Source: Nitrososphaera_A sp036522495
GTDB lineage: Archaea; Thermoproteota; Nitrososphaeria; Nitrososphaerales; Nitrososphaeraceae
Assembly (NCBI GenBank): GCA_036522495.1
Contig: DATDFS010000319.1
Location: 1-5,308, forward strand
Reading direction: 5' to 3'
Length of the DNA stretch: 5,308 bases
Positions within the stretch are counted from its first letter, which is position 1; each line of letters opens with the position of its first letter. The notes below the pieces were generated by a model that searched no databases, was not told where the DNA came from, and saw nothing but the letters and a program-made list of their open reading frames with translations. This document shows positions 1 to 5,308 of the stretch, in pieces. The translations under genes and the position numbers were made by a program.

Positions 1-500
1 CTGATGAAGAAATAAATCCGTTTTTTTACAAAATACCTACTGCTCCCTTTATTGCTGCAAAACTAGATTTCAGAAACGAGGTGCGCATATCTACTGCTTT
101 AAGGCTATATCATAAGCTCGCCTCAAAACATGATTTCATGATTGTAGAGGGAATAGGAGGAATTATGGTTCCTTTGACAAAAAAAAAATACGTAGCCCAC
201 TTCGCGAAATCACTTGAGCTTCCAACGATCATAGTTGCAAACTCAAAATTGGGGACGATCAACCACACCTTACTCACAGCAAAGGCATGTAATGATTTTG
301 GATTGAATCCACTTGGGATTATTGTTAATGGGATCCATGGGAATGATTCCTTAGTCAAGTATCACGTCTTGGAGTCAATTCAAGAGTTAAGTAAGGTGAA
401 GGTACTGGGTGCAATACCATTTCTCAAGACTCCCAATCTTAGCGATATAAGACTCGCAATGGAACGGAATCTCGACGTTAAGAAAATAATTTTAATGTAG
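1..500 (+). CDS. bioD: Dethiobiotin synthetase, 5'-truncated by window edge
   Basis: This enzyme closes the ureido ring of dethiobiotin from 7,8-diaminopelargonate, CO2 and ATP, the step before biotin synthase, in the cytoplasm. The reading frame is open to the left edge (first full codon at 3) and shows 165 residues. The internal GTG at 81 is not the real start, because family-like sequence lies before it: PTAPFIAAK resembles the PTSPHI segment of E. coli BioD. Visible motifs are VEGIGGIMVPL (about 147-177), matching the VEGAGG substrate/Mg loop, then KLGTINHTLLTA (about 249-284), matching KLGCINHAMLTA, then the adenine-side Asn in IIVNG (327-329). The P-loop lies outside the window, with roughly 75-80 residues missing. 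A run of ten A encodes part of TKKKY near 179-188. Nothing downstream is co-directional within 500 bases, so it probably ends its operon. The family call is firm. Confidence 0.93.
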   Translation, partial: DEEINPFFYKIPTAPFIAAKLDFRNEVRISTALRLYHKLASKHDFMIVEGIGGIMVPLTKKKYVAHFAKSLELPTIIVANSKLGTINHTLLTAKACNDFGLNPLGIIVNGIHGNDSLVKYHVLESIQELSKVKVLGAIPFLKTPNLSDIRLAMERNLDVKKIILM

Positions 501-520
501 CAACCTAAAGCTCTCATAAG

Positions 521-532
521 TTTCCTTTCTTT
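521..532 (+). terminator. Pyrimidine-rich tract after bioD, possible archaeal terminator
   Basis: Twenty bases after the bioD stop there is a 12-base run of T and C only, TTTCCTTTCTTT. Archaeal RNA polymerase often stops at T-rich tracts without a hairpin, and none is obvious here. The position after the last gene of an apparent unit fits, but the tract is interrupted by C and the call is weak. Confidence 0.25.
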
Positions 533-597
533 CATAACATCCTAGATTCCAATCATTAGAACTAGCGACATCATGAACAATATCATAGAGCCATAGC

Positions 598-634
598 GAT
601 GCCAGTGGCATCCTGCCAGAGGATTTGTACCACT
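598..634. repeat. Nested inverted repeat with alternative hairpins
   Basis: GATGCCA (598-604) and TGGCATC (606-612) form a perfect 7-base inverted repeat around one central base. TGGCA (606-610) can instead pair with TGCCA (614-618). A third fold joins AGTGG (604-608) to CCACT (630-634), with ATCCT (610-614) pairing AGGAT (620-624) inside it. These folds share bases and exclude one another. It could be a protein-binding palindrome or part of a structured RNA. It lies in the gene-poor gap, about 100 bases after bioD, and nothing in the sequence names its function. Confidence 0.35.
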
Positions 635-731
635 AAATGGAATGAAAGGCGAGTGGACGATGTGAAGTAATAAAGTTCGTAATTGCAATCGTGTTGGAAA
701 GTAATAACAAGCATGTACAGTAACTTCATCG

Positions 732-980
732 TTATTCTTCTATGGCGAAAGGGGGATATGCTGGTTTTGACTGGCCAAGGACCTGGCTTCTAACAGCAGT
801 TATAATTCCATCCATCCGATAGGATCGACATAGTTCTTCGATCATTCCGGGCGCATCTTGCTTTATGGTAAATGACAAACTATAAAAAGACTCTTCATTA
901 GGAAAATAGCACGTAACTATATTATACCTGTATTCAAGAATGAATTCGAAGAAATATTGAAATATGTAGAATATTAAAAC
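732..980 (-). pseudogene. Possible remnant of a small ACT-like domain protein
   Basis: The minus-strand frame between the stop at 983-981 and the stop at 734-732 reads 82 codons without interruption. The middle has a protein-like look: YSLSFTIKQDAPGMIEEL followed by CRSYRMDGIITAVRSQ. A strand ending in a D-x-PGM turn, then a helix, then a strand resembles the first half of an ACT regulatory domain. There is no ATG or GTG at the 5' end. The only in-frame starts are a TTG at 878-876 (48 residues) and an ATG at 845-843, either of which would remove half or more of the domain. I therefore read it as a fragment or a chance frame rather than a working gene. The ACT comparison is from memory of the fold pattern, and confidence is low. 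Confidence 0.22.
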
Positions 981-1010
981 TTAATGCAAGGAAATTAAAT
1001 TTAGATAATC

Positions 1011-1020
1011 TTTATATAAA
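1011..1020 (+). promoter_or_regulatory. TATA box of the nucleotidyltransferase operon
   Basis: TTTATATAAA sits with its centre about 25 bases upstream of the ATG at 1040. In archaea transcription starts about 22-27 bases after the TATA centre, which would put the RNA start at or very near that ATG and give a leaderless message. This favours ATG 1040 over the in-frame TTG at 1031. The ten-base element is a perfect palindrome, so it could in principle bind TBP in either direction. The flanking sequence (GGAAATTAAATTTAG upstream) is AT-rich and shows no clear BRE. Confidence 0.6.
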
Positions 1021-1039
1021 CGAGCGGAATTTGAAATTT

Positions 1040-1738
1040 ATGAAGGCTGTCATCTTAGCTGGCGGGTTAGGCAAAAGGCTAAGACCTCTGACCGATGAAA
1101 GACCAAAACCGCTGATCGAGGTTCTGAACATCCCGATCATAGAATGGCAGATAAAATGGTTCAAAAAACATTCAATTAATGAAATCGTAATCTGCGTAGG
1201 ATATCTCAAAGAACAAATCATCGATTACATCGGAAGCGGGAGTAAATTCGGAGTTAAAGTTGGATATGCCGTAGAAGAAGAACCACTTGGAACTGGTGGA
1301 GCGTTAAAGAATGCACAAAGCCTTCTTGGAGGGATTGGAGAAGATGGTTTTTTTATGATAAACGGAGATATATTGACAGATCTATGTCCCAAGAAATTGC
1401 TCTGTGACGAGCATACAGCTCTTGCTTTAGTCCCATTGAGGAGCCCGTATGGCGTTGTCGAAGTGGATCAAACATCTAATGTCCTAGGATTTGTCGAAAA
1501 ACCGCAAATAAGAGACAGATGGATTAATGCGGGGGTGTATTACCTTAGAAGGCACGTATTCAATTATTTGCCTGAAAACGGCAATATCGAAGTTACTGCC
1601 TTACCTACGATGGCGACGGAAAGGAAATTAAAAGCTGTCAAATACGAGAATTCTTTTTGGAGATCAATTGATTCTCATAAGGATATCGAAGAGGCATCAA
1701 AAGAGCTAAAGTCAAAAGAAATTTTAAATGAACTTTGA
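1040..1738 (+). CDS. Sugar-phosphate nucleotidyltransferase (NTP_transferase family)
   Basis: This 232-residue cytoplasmic enzyme probably transfers a nucleotide from an NTP to a sugar 1-phosphate, releasing pyrophosphate and making an NDP-sugar. The N-terminal signature LAGGLGKRLRPLT (6-18) binds the NTP phosphates, and RPKPL (21-25) carries the conserved Lys. EEPLGTGGAL (80-89) contacts base and sugar, NGD (108-110) gives a metal-binding Asp, and EKP (153-155), NAGVY (163-167) and W207-xxx-D211 complete the usual set. It is close to the length of the catalytic domain alone. No left-handed beta-helix or acetyltransferase domain follows, unlike GlmU or two-domain archaeal homologues. The substrate (glucose-, mannose- or other 1-phosphate) cannot be read from the sequence. 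I chose ATG 1040 because the TATA box gives a leaderless start there and the family begins MKAVILAGG; TTG 1031 would add three residues. The 3' end overlaps the next gene by 11 bases. Confidence 0.9.
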   Translation: MKAVILAGGLGKRLRPLTDERPKPLIEVLNIPIIEWQIKWFKKHSINEIVICVGYLKEQIIDYIGSGSKFGVKVGYAVEEEPLGTGGALKNAQSLLGGIGEDGFFMINGDILTDLCPKKLLCDEHTALALVPLRSPYGVVEVDQTSNVLGFVEKPQIRDRWINAGVYYLRRHVFNYLPENGNIEVTALPTMATERKLKAVKYENSFWRSIDSHKDIEEASKELKSKEILNEL

Positions 1739-2720
1739 TAAAATAGCATACAATCTTGGCAGTTTGCTTTCAGTGCAAGAAGTGCTTAGATTTGCAAAGT
1801 TAGCAGATAATAGGCCAAATGTTGATTCATTATGGGTACCAGAATCATGGGGACGCGAAGCTTTTGTTTCTTTGGGAGCATTATCTCAAGTAACAACCAA
1901 GGTTAAGCTAGGAACGTCAATTCTCAGTATCTATGCAAGGAGTCCTGCGACTACTGCTATGGGTGCCACTACCTTAGATATGCTTTCCAAAAATGGAATA
2001 ATCATAGGACTTGGGGCAAGCACACCTATACTAGTCGAGAACTGGCATGGTTTGAAATTCCAAAAGCCAATACCTAGAATGCGGGAGTATGTCGAATGTC
2101 TAACACAGATGATAAAGGGAGAGAATGTTAATTATACTGGTAATTACTTTAAAGTAAAAAATTTCAAACTATTATACAAACCGAAGAGAGAACGAATCCC
2201 CATATTTATTGCAGCTGTCAATAAGAACATGATTTCGTTAGCGTGTGATATCGCCGATGGAATCCTGCTTTACCTTCGTCCAATCGAAGAGTTAAAGAAG
2301 ACCGTATCACAGATAATTGCAAATAGTAGCAAAAATAGTAGCAACAAGAGCTTTGAAACAGCATGCGTAATCATTTGCTCAGTATCGAATAAAGAGCCTG
2401 AAAAAGCTCGTGAACGTGCTGCTAAAACTCTTGCATTCTACGTGGCTGTGGGAGAATATTATAACAGATTCCTATCTAGCAATGGCTTTCGAACTGAAGT
2501 AGAACAAATTAGTTCAGAATATCGGCAGGCTGGATTAAACAGAGCTTCAAAGTTTGTATCTGAACAAATGTTGGACTCCATCACTGTCTGTGGAAATAGC
2601 GAGGAATGTATTAAATCGCTGGACAAGTTCATCTCCGCTGGAATTTCTCTCCCTATAATCCAGATTAATCCTATAGGAGACGCAGAAAGTTCATTTAAGG
2701 AGATGCTTACAACATTTTAG
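1728..2720 (+). CDS. LLM-class flavin/F420-dependent oxidoreductase
   Basis: A 330-residue TIM-barrel oxidoreductase of the bacterial luciferase-like superfamily, probably using coenzyme F420 or a flavin for hydride transfer. Visible family blocks are VDSLWVPESWGREAF (32-46), LGTSI...RSPATTAMGATTLD (61-84), GLGASTPILVENWHGLKF (94-111), and RMREYVE...GENVNYTGNYF (117-141). PIFIAA...ACDIADGILL (158-181) follows, then a helical C-terminal third. The GLG-x-S-x-P...E-x-WHG block is typical of the F420-using branch, which includes methylene-tetrahydromethanopterin reductase and F420-dependent dehydrogenases. Cofactor and substrate are inferred from the family only. The length is normal and no segment is missing. 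Its ATG lies inside the end of the nucleotidyltransferase gene (11-base overlap) and its TAG shares one base with the GTG of the thiolase gene, so translation of all three is probably coupled. Confidence 0.88.
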   Translation: MNFDKIAYNLGSLLSVQEVLRFAKLADNRPNVDSLWVPESWGREAFVSLGALSQVTTKVKLGTSILSIYARSPATTAMGATTLDMLSKNGIIIGLGASTPILVENWHGLKFQKPIPRMREYVECLTQMIKGENVNYTGNYFKVKNFKLLYKPKRERIPIFIAAVNKNMISLACDIADGILLYLRPIEELKKTVSQIIANSSKNSSNKSFETACVIICSVSNKEPEKARERAAKTLAFYVAVGEYYNRFLSSNGFRTEVEQISSEYRQAGLNRASKFVSEQMLDSITVCGNSEECIKSLDKFISAGISLPIIQINPIGDAESSFKEMLTTF

Positions 2721-3823
2721 TGCGCAAGGTAGCTGTAGTTTCGTATGGAACTAGTAAATTTAGTAAAGAATCAAACTTATCTCTATTTGAGCTTGCTTGC
2801 CAACCTTGCATTGAAATACTGAAAAAAAATAAAATCACAAAGCATAACATAGATGCAGTACTGTTCTCTACATGTTCCCCCGAATCGTACGGTTCAAACA
2901 TTATATGTGAAATGCTGGATATCCACCCTAGGATTTCACATAGGATTGAAAGTCTTTGTAATTCCGGTACAAATGCCATAGTTTCCGCTTACTCATATAT
3001 TTCATCGGGCATTTGCGATTCTGTATTAGTGGTGGGAGCGGAAAAGGCTAATACTCCAGCTAATAGACTCATCTGGGATATTTCTCGAGGATCGTTTACA
3101 TATCCGGTATGCTGGGCAGCCCTGTTTGCAAGAGCCCATATGCGAAAATATGGGACCACCGAGGAACAGATGGCAATGATTTCAGTAATGAACCACATAG
3201 GTGCTGAAAAAAATCCAAATGCTCTATTCAAACATAAAATAACCTTAAGTGATGTTATGCACTCGAGGAAAATCGTAGAGCCTATAAAGTTATTAGATTG
3301 CTCATATACTTGTGACGGCTCTTCAGCGGTATTATTATTATCTGAGCACAAGGCGAAGGAAGCTACAGACAATCCTGTGTGGATAAAAGGAATAGGACAA
3401 CACACGGTTGGCGCTAGCTTCAACAAAGTGACACACGATGATCTAACAACGAATCGAGCTACGCGAATTGCTGCACAAATGGCATACAATATGTCGGACT
3501 TCAGTCCTCACGATATAGACATTGTTGAGTTACATGACGCATTTACAATCCTCCAGATCCTGGCGTATGAGGATCTTGGGTTTGCTGAAAAAGGGGAAGG
3601 TGGTAAATTTGACCCTCAAAATGAAATAGCAATTAACCCTCGTGGTGGTATTCTCGGTTGTGGTCATCCGTTGGGTGCAACTGGTCTTGCTCAAACGGCG
3701 GAAGTTGCAGCCCAGTTATCAGAAAAAGCTGGTAAAAGACAAATTAAAGGTTGTAAGACAGGGCTCGTTCATAACCTTGCCGCGGCCGGAACCTCAGCTA
3801 CGGTTATTATTCTTGGTGTTTGA
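2720..3823 (+). CDS. Archaeal-type thiolase (acetyl-CoA acetyltransferase family)
   Basis: A 367-residue thiolase-fold enzyme that forms or cleaves a carbon-carbon bond between acyl-CoA units through a Cys thioester. The nucleophile is C80 in ESLCNSG. The second block is ELHDAF (270-275, H272), and the third is GGILGCGHPLGATG (309-322, H316). The C-terminal block is LVHNLAAAGTSA (349-360), where most bacterial thiolases carry a Cys-x-Gly motif; archaeal and SCP-x thiolases usually show HN at this place. HNLAAAG differs from the more common HNxGGxG. Such archaeal thiolases make acetoacetyl-CoA for the mevalonate pathway or act in the 3-hydroxypropionate/4-hydroxybutyrate cycle, but several paralogues per genome are usual and the substrate here is open. 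The GTG start overlaps the previous stop by one base and gives a family-like N-terminus (MRKVAVVSYG). The DUF35 partner follows directly. Confidence 0.92.
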   Translation: MRKVAVVSYGTSKFSKESNLSLFELACQPCIEILKKNKITKHNIDAVLFSTCSPESYGSNIICEMLDIHPRISHRIESLCNSGTNAIVSAYSYISSGICDSVLVVGAEKANTPANRLIWDISRGSFTYPVCWAALFARAHMRKYGTTEEQMAMISVMNHIGAEKNPNALFKHKITLSDVMHSRKIVEPIKLLDCSYTCDGSSAVLLLSEHKAKEATDNPVWIKGIGQHTVGASFNKVTHDDLTTNRATRIAAQMAYNMSDFSPHDIDIVELHDAFTILQILAYEDLGFAEKGEGGKFDPQNEIAINPRGGILGCGHPLGATGLAQTAEVAAQLSEKAGKRQIKGCKTGLVHNLAAAGTSATVIILGV

Positions 3824-3828
3824 TCAAA

Positions 3829-4167
3829 ATGCAGGAATTTTTAGATTATATACGAAAGGGTGAGTTTAGAATTTATGTTTGTGCTTCATGCAAAAAGAAA
3901 ATATGGCCTCCTTCTCAATATTGTCCTGAATGCCTATCAAAAGCACATTTAAAGAAAATTGAGGGAAAAGGCGTTCTCCTTGAGTTTACCTTTTCTTATT
4001 TAAAAAATATTGAAGGAGTGTTTGGAATAGTAGACATGTCTGGTATTAGACTAGTAGGATCCGTATTTGGACGACCATTGCGACATGGAATGGAGGTTAC
4101 CATGATTAAGTGTGGAATCAATTCCGATGGTAGCATCTTTTATCACTTTAAAGGGCATAAGGTGTAG
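3829..4167 (+). CDS. DUF35 zinc-ribbon/OB-fold protein, thiolase partner
   Basis: A 112-residue protein with an N-terminal helix (MQEFLDYIRKGEF), a rubredoxin-like zinc ribbon with C18, C21, C32 and C35 (C-x2-C-x10-C-x2-C), and a C-terminal OB-fold from about 45 onward. DUF35 proteins bind acyl-CoA and act as obligate partners of thiolase-fold enzymes. In archaea one bridges acetoacetyl-CoA thiolase and HMG-CoA synthase, and in actinobacteria they pair with lipid-transfer thiolase homologues. Its place right after the thiolase gene makes a complex with that product the natural reading. Two starts are possible. TTG 3820 overlaps the thiolase stop (TTGA), while ATG 3829 comes five bases after it. 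I prefer ATG because homologues begin near that helix and a GGTG at 3815-3818 lies ten bases upstream of it. All four zinc ligands are present, and the length is near the short end of the family. Confidence 0.88.
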   Translation: MQEFLDYIRKGEFRIYVCASCKKKIWPPSQYCPECLSKAHLKKIEGKGVLLEFTFSYLKNIEGVFGIVDMSGIRLVGSVFGRPLRHGMEVTMIKCGINSDGSIFYHFKGHKV

Positions 4168-4224
4168 TCATATAATTATTGCTTGGTTAATATACTGTAC
4201 AAGTATATTATTCCTGTAGATCGT

Positions 4225-4584
4225 ATGAGTTATGACAGATTTGTAGATGATCGGCTTTTGACAAGTAGAGACGCTCTTAACAAGCTTCAGATAAAGATAA
4301 AGCTTATCGAGATAGATGAGAATGCACGAGATCATTCACAAAGATTTGGGAGGAGAGTTCTAGTAAAAAAGGTTTTACTCACAATCAAACATAATGAAAG
4401 TCAAGAAATCGAAGAAAGGGAATTAGATATAGAACAGCTTGAAGGTCGAATGAAAAAAGAAAGATTGTTTTCTTCATCTAACAGATGGGTTTCGCCATCT
4501 GAAGTCAAAAATGGATTTATTGTGGCAAATAAACATCTAGATCTGCTTGCAGACGCAATTGCACTAGATGTTATTGTTGTATGA
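4225..4584 (+). CDS. Hypothetical protein, unrecognised
   Basis: I do not recognise this protein. From ATG 4225 it has 119 residues; the frame extends back to a TTG at 4183, which would add 14 residues (LVNILYKYIIPVDR) with no obvious ribosome site. It is rich in Lys, Arg, Glu and Asp, with no signal peptide, membrane segment or Cys cluster. The pattern suggests alternating strands and helices: a strand LQIKIKLIEI, a basic turn with FGRR, a strand VLVKKVLLTIKH, an acidic helix from about 58 to 80, and a hydrophobic C-terminus ending ALDVIVV. It lies on the same strand 57 bases after the DUF35 stop, so it may be the last gene of the operon, but a role in it is not shown. No good TATA box sits at the right distance from either start. 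It ends 50 bases from the convergent tRNA gene. Confidence 0.65.
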   Translation: MSYDRFVDDRLLTSRDALNKLQIKIKLIEIDENARDHSQRFGRRVLVKKVLLTIKHNESQEIEERELDIEQLEGRMKKERLFSSSNRWVSPSEVKNGFIVANKHLDLLADAIALDVIVV

Positions 4585-4634
4585 GTTGATCGATTAAGTA
4601 TGTTTTGATATATTTCAGCTTAAATGGTATATAG

Positions 4635-4735
4635 CGCCGCTGATCAGACTCGAACTGATGACCCACTGGTTAACAGCCAGTTAAGCTCCAAAGCACATGC
4701 CATGAATTTGCTCTACCATGCTGAGCTACAGCGGC
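4635..4735 (-). tRNA. tRNA-Asn(GTT) with a non-canonical intron
   Basis: Read on the minus strand, the cloverleaf is complete. The acceptor is GCCGCTG pairing CAGCGGC, followed by TA and a D-stem GCTC/GAGC around AGCATGGTA. The anticodon stem is ACTGG/CCAGT with loop CTGTTAA (anticodon GTT, Asn), the variable region is GGGTC, and the T-stem ATCAG/CTGAT holds loop TTCGAGT. The discriminator is G and CCA is not encoded. The gene is 101 bases long. Removing 27 bases gives a normal 74-base tRNA. The insertion is not in the anticodon loop but at the start of the anticodon stem (27/28), a site used by some archaeal introns and unlike bacterial tRNAs. The flanks extend the acceptor pairing by two GC pairs in the precursor. 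It is convergent with the operon to its left. Confidence 0.93.
4681..4707 (-). other. tRNA-Asn intron with bulge-helix-bulge splice motif
   Basis: The 27-base intron can be placed by a good bulge-helix-bulge fold, the target of the archaeal tRNA splicing endonuclease. Exon GAGC (D-stem 3' strand) pairs with intron GCTT, giving the four-pair central helix with one G-U. Bulge one is AAA after GAGC and bulge two is AAC after GCTT, three bases each. An inner helix TTCA/TGGA closes the intron loop. Cutting after the second base of each bulge joins GAGCAA to CTGG and restores the anticodon stem. Sequence alone allows three equivalent cut positions because the A residues repeat; the bulge rule picks this one. 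The outer helix is weak, as is common for relaxed motifs. Confidence 0.75.
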
Positions 4736-4760
4736 GCAGTATAGAACCAAATTAAGCACA

Positions 4761-4770
4761 AAATAAATGT
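4761..4770 (-). promoter_or_regulatory. Likely TATA box of the tRNA-Asn gene
   Basis: On the minus strand this reads ACATTTATTT, centred about 30 bases upstream of the tRNA 5' end at 4735. The distance and AT-rich composition fit an archaeal TATA element for a stable RNA with a very short 5' leader. The match to the best TATA consensus is only fair. Confidence 0.4.
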
Positions 4771-4793
4771 TTAGATACCAGACTTAGAACAAT

Positions 4794-4811
4794 GGGCTCT
4801 GTTCAGTTAAC
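4794..4811 (+). repeat. Putative left terminal inverted repeat of an IS6-like element
   Basis: GGGCTCTGTTCAGTTAAC resembles the terminal repeats of IS6-family elements, which commonly begin GG, followed a little later by CTGTT. It stands about 110 bases before the first clear transposase motif of the relic to its right, the proper place for a left end. The right end lies beyond the window, so neither the partner repeat nor a target duplication can be seen. The call is by resemblance and position. Confidence 0.4.
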
Positions 4812-5093
4812 GATATATCTATAGCTTGACACCCTACTTGTTTGAATGTTTATATTCAAAAGAAGCAGAACTCCTTCAAAGTATATTTACTATGCCCTAC
4901 ACTTACTTGTACTTTTCTGGTCTTTCGCTAAGAAAAACATCAGAGAAGCATTTATTATTGCCATTTCAAAAGAAATCATGTATCAATCAATCTGAATTGG
5001 ATACTACATTATTATAAACCGACCAACAAAGGTAGGGCAGAAGAAGAGAACTAAAATATCGCAATTCATTATATAGATGAAACACTGATTAGA

Positions 5094-5119
5094 GTAGGTA
5101 GGTAGAGAGAAGAAGAAGT
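5094..5119 (+). repeat. Short tandem repeats GTAG x3 and GAA/AAG x3 in the transposase relic
   Basis: Three GTAG units (5094-5105) run into AGAGAG and then three AAG units. They fall between DETLIRVG and VWLW, where intact relatives have only a few linker residues (about GSEY). The repeats lengthen that linker and create the TAG stop at 5103. They look like replication slippage products in a gene no longer under selection. Confidence 0.6.
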
Positions 5120-5131
5120 ACTAGTCTGGTT

Positions 5132-5169
<38 letters not shown>

Positions 5170-5308
5170 TGATTGCAATTGAACCTAAAAGTAAAACAAT
5201 TCTGGATATGTATGCATGCGTATTTCTCTAGAAAGGAGTATACTTGTTGCTGAACAGTTTCTTCAAGAATTGATTAAAAAATATGGAAAATATCTATCTC
5301 CACTGATG

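Larger units (their letters stand above)
501..1010. other. Large intergenic region without a convincing gene
   Basis: About 510 bases separate bioD from the TATA box of the next operon. No plus-strand frame of useful length is present. On the minus strand there are two short frames. One runs from 980 to 732 and has a protein-like composition but no ordinary start; it is listed separately. The other is an ATG frame of 48 codons (729-583) with no recognisable motif, starting two bases after the stop of the first. A compact inverted repeat lies at 598-634. I saw no tRNA, rRNA or clear C/D box RNA. The stretch may be a decayed gene region or may hold an unrecognised small RNA. Confidence 0.5.

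Noticed and set aside
179..188. Ten-A run in bioD as a programmed frameshift
   Set aside because: The frame is continuous through the run and family motifs lie in the same frame on both sides.
110..358. Minus-strand open frame of 82 residues
   Set aside because: It lies wholly inside bioD, whose motifs are clear on the plus strand; the translation has no family features.
583..729. Minus-strand ATG frame of 48 residues
   Set aside because: Short, without any recognisable motif, and with an odd residue mix; not enough to call a gene.
1012..1221. Minus-strand open frame of 69 residues
   Set aside because: Shadow of the nucleotidyltransferase gene, covering its NTP-binding signature.
2697..2702. 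AAGGAG as a ribosome binding site for the thiolase gene
   Set aside because: It is 17 bases before the GTG, too far for normal use, and lies within the previous coding sequence; coupling through the one-base overlap is simpler.
2707..3489. Two minus-strand frames (2707-2979 and 2989-3489)
   Set aside because: Both lie antisense to the thiolase gene, which has every catalytic block in its own frame.
3642..3863. Plus-strand frame of 73 residues
   Set aside because: Out-of-frame reading across the end of the thiolase gene and start of the DUF35 gene; no motif of its own.
4826..5017. A stand-alone 63-residue protein
   Set aside because: It contains SGLSLRKTSE, the helix-turn-helix piece of a transposase, and the next motif continues in another frame, so it is the first segment of a pseudogene.

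Overview
The window looks like archaeal DNA, most likely from an ammonia-oxidising Thaumarchaeota/Nitrososphaeria-type genome (inference from style, not a database match). The reasons are: a tRNA gene with an intron at a non-canonical site and a good bulge-helix-bulge splice motif; a TATA box about 25 bases before a probably leaderless ATG; overlapping genes with a GTG start; an archaeal-type thiolase paired with a zinc-ribbon/OB-fold (DUF35) partner; and a relic of an archaeal IS6-like transposase. The DNA is AT-rich and the intergenic gaps are large.

Layout. (1) Positions 1-500 hold the 3' two thirds of bioD (dethiobiotin synthetase), cut by the window edge. (2) Positions 501-1010 have no convincing gene. 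They hold a pyrimidine-rich possible terminator, a small nested inverted repeat near 598-634, and a minus-strand frame (732-980) that may be the remains of an ACT-like protein. (3) Positions 1011-4584 are one plus-strand gene cluster behind a TATA box at 1011-1020: a sugar-phosphate nucleotidyltransferase, an LLM-class (luciferase-like, probably F420-dependent) oxidoreductase, an archaeal thiolase, a DUF35 zinc-ribbon/OB-fold protein, and an unrecognised 119-residue protein. The first three genes overlap by 11 and 1 bases and the fourth starts within 5 bases, so they are probably co-transcribed and translationally coupled. (4) Positions 4635-4735 (minus) are tRNA-Asn(GTT) with a 27-base intron. 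(5) From about 4794 to the right edge lies a decayed IS6/IS240-like insertion sequence. Its transposase motifs are spread over all three plus frames and interrupted by short tandem repeats, including eight copies of GGAT.

How the genes may work together: thiolase plus DUF35 is a known archaeal pairing, in which the OB-fold protein bridges thiolase and HMG-CoA synthase in the mevalonate pathway, and related pairs act in acyl-CoA and sterol side-chain chemistry. No HMG-CoA synthase is visible here. The partners are instead a flavin/F420-type oxidoreductase and a sugar nucleotidyltransferase, so this thiolase pair may serve a different, unassigned acyl-CoA reaction. That is inference. The strongest direct sequence observations are the tRNA intron and the repeat-riddled transposase relic. 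No clearly new defence or mobile system is visible.
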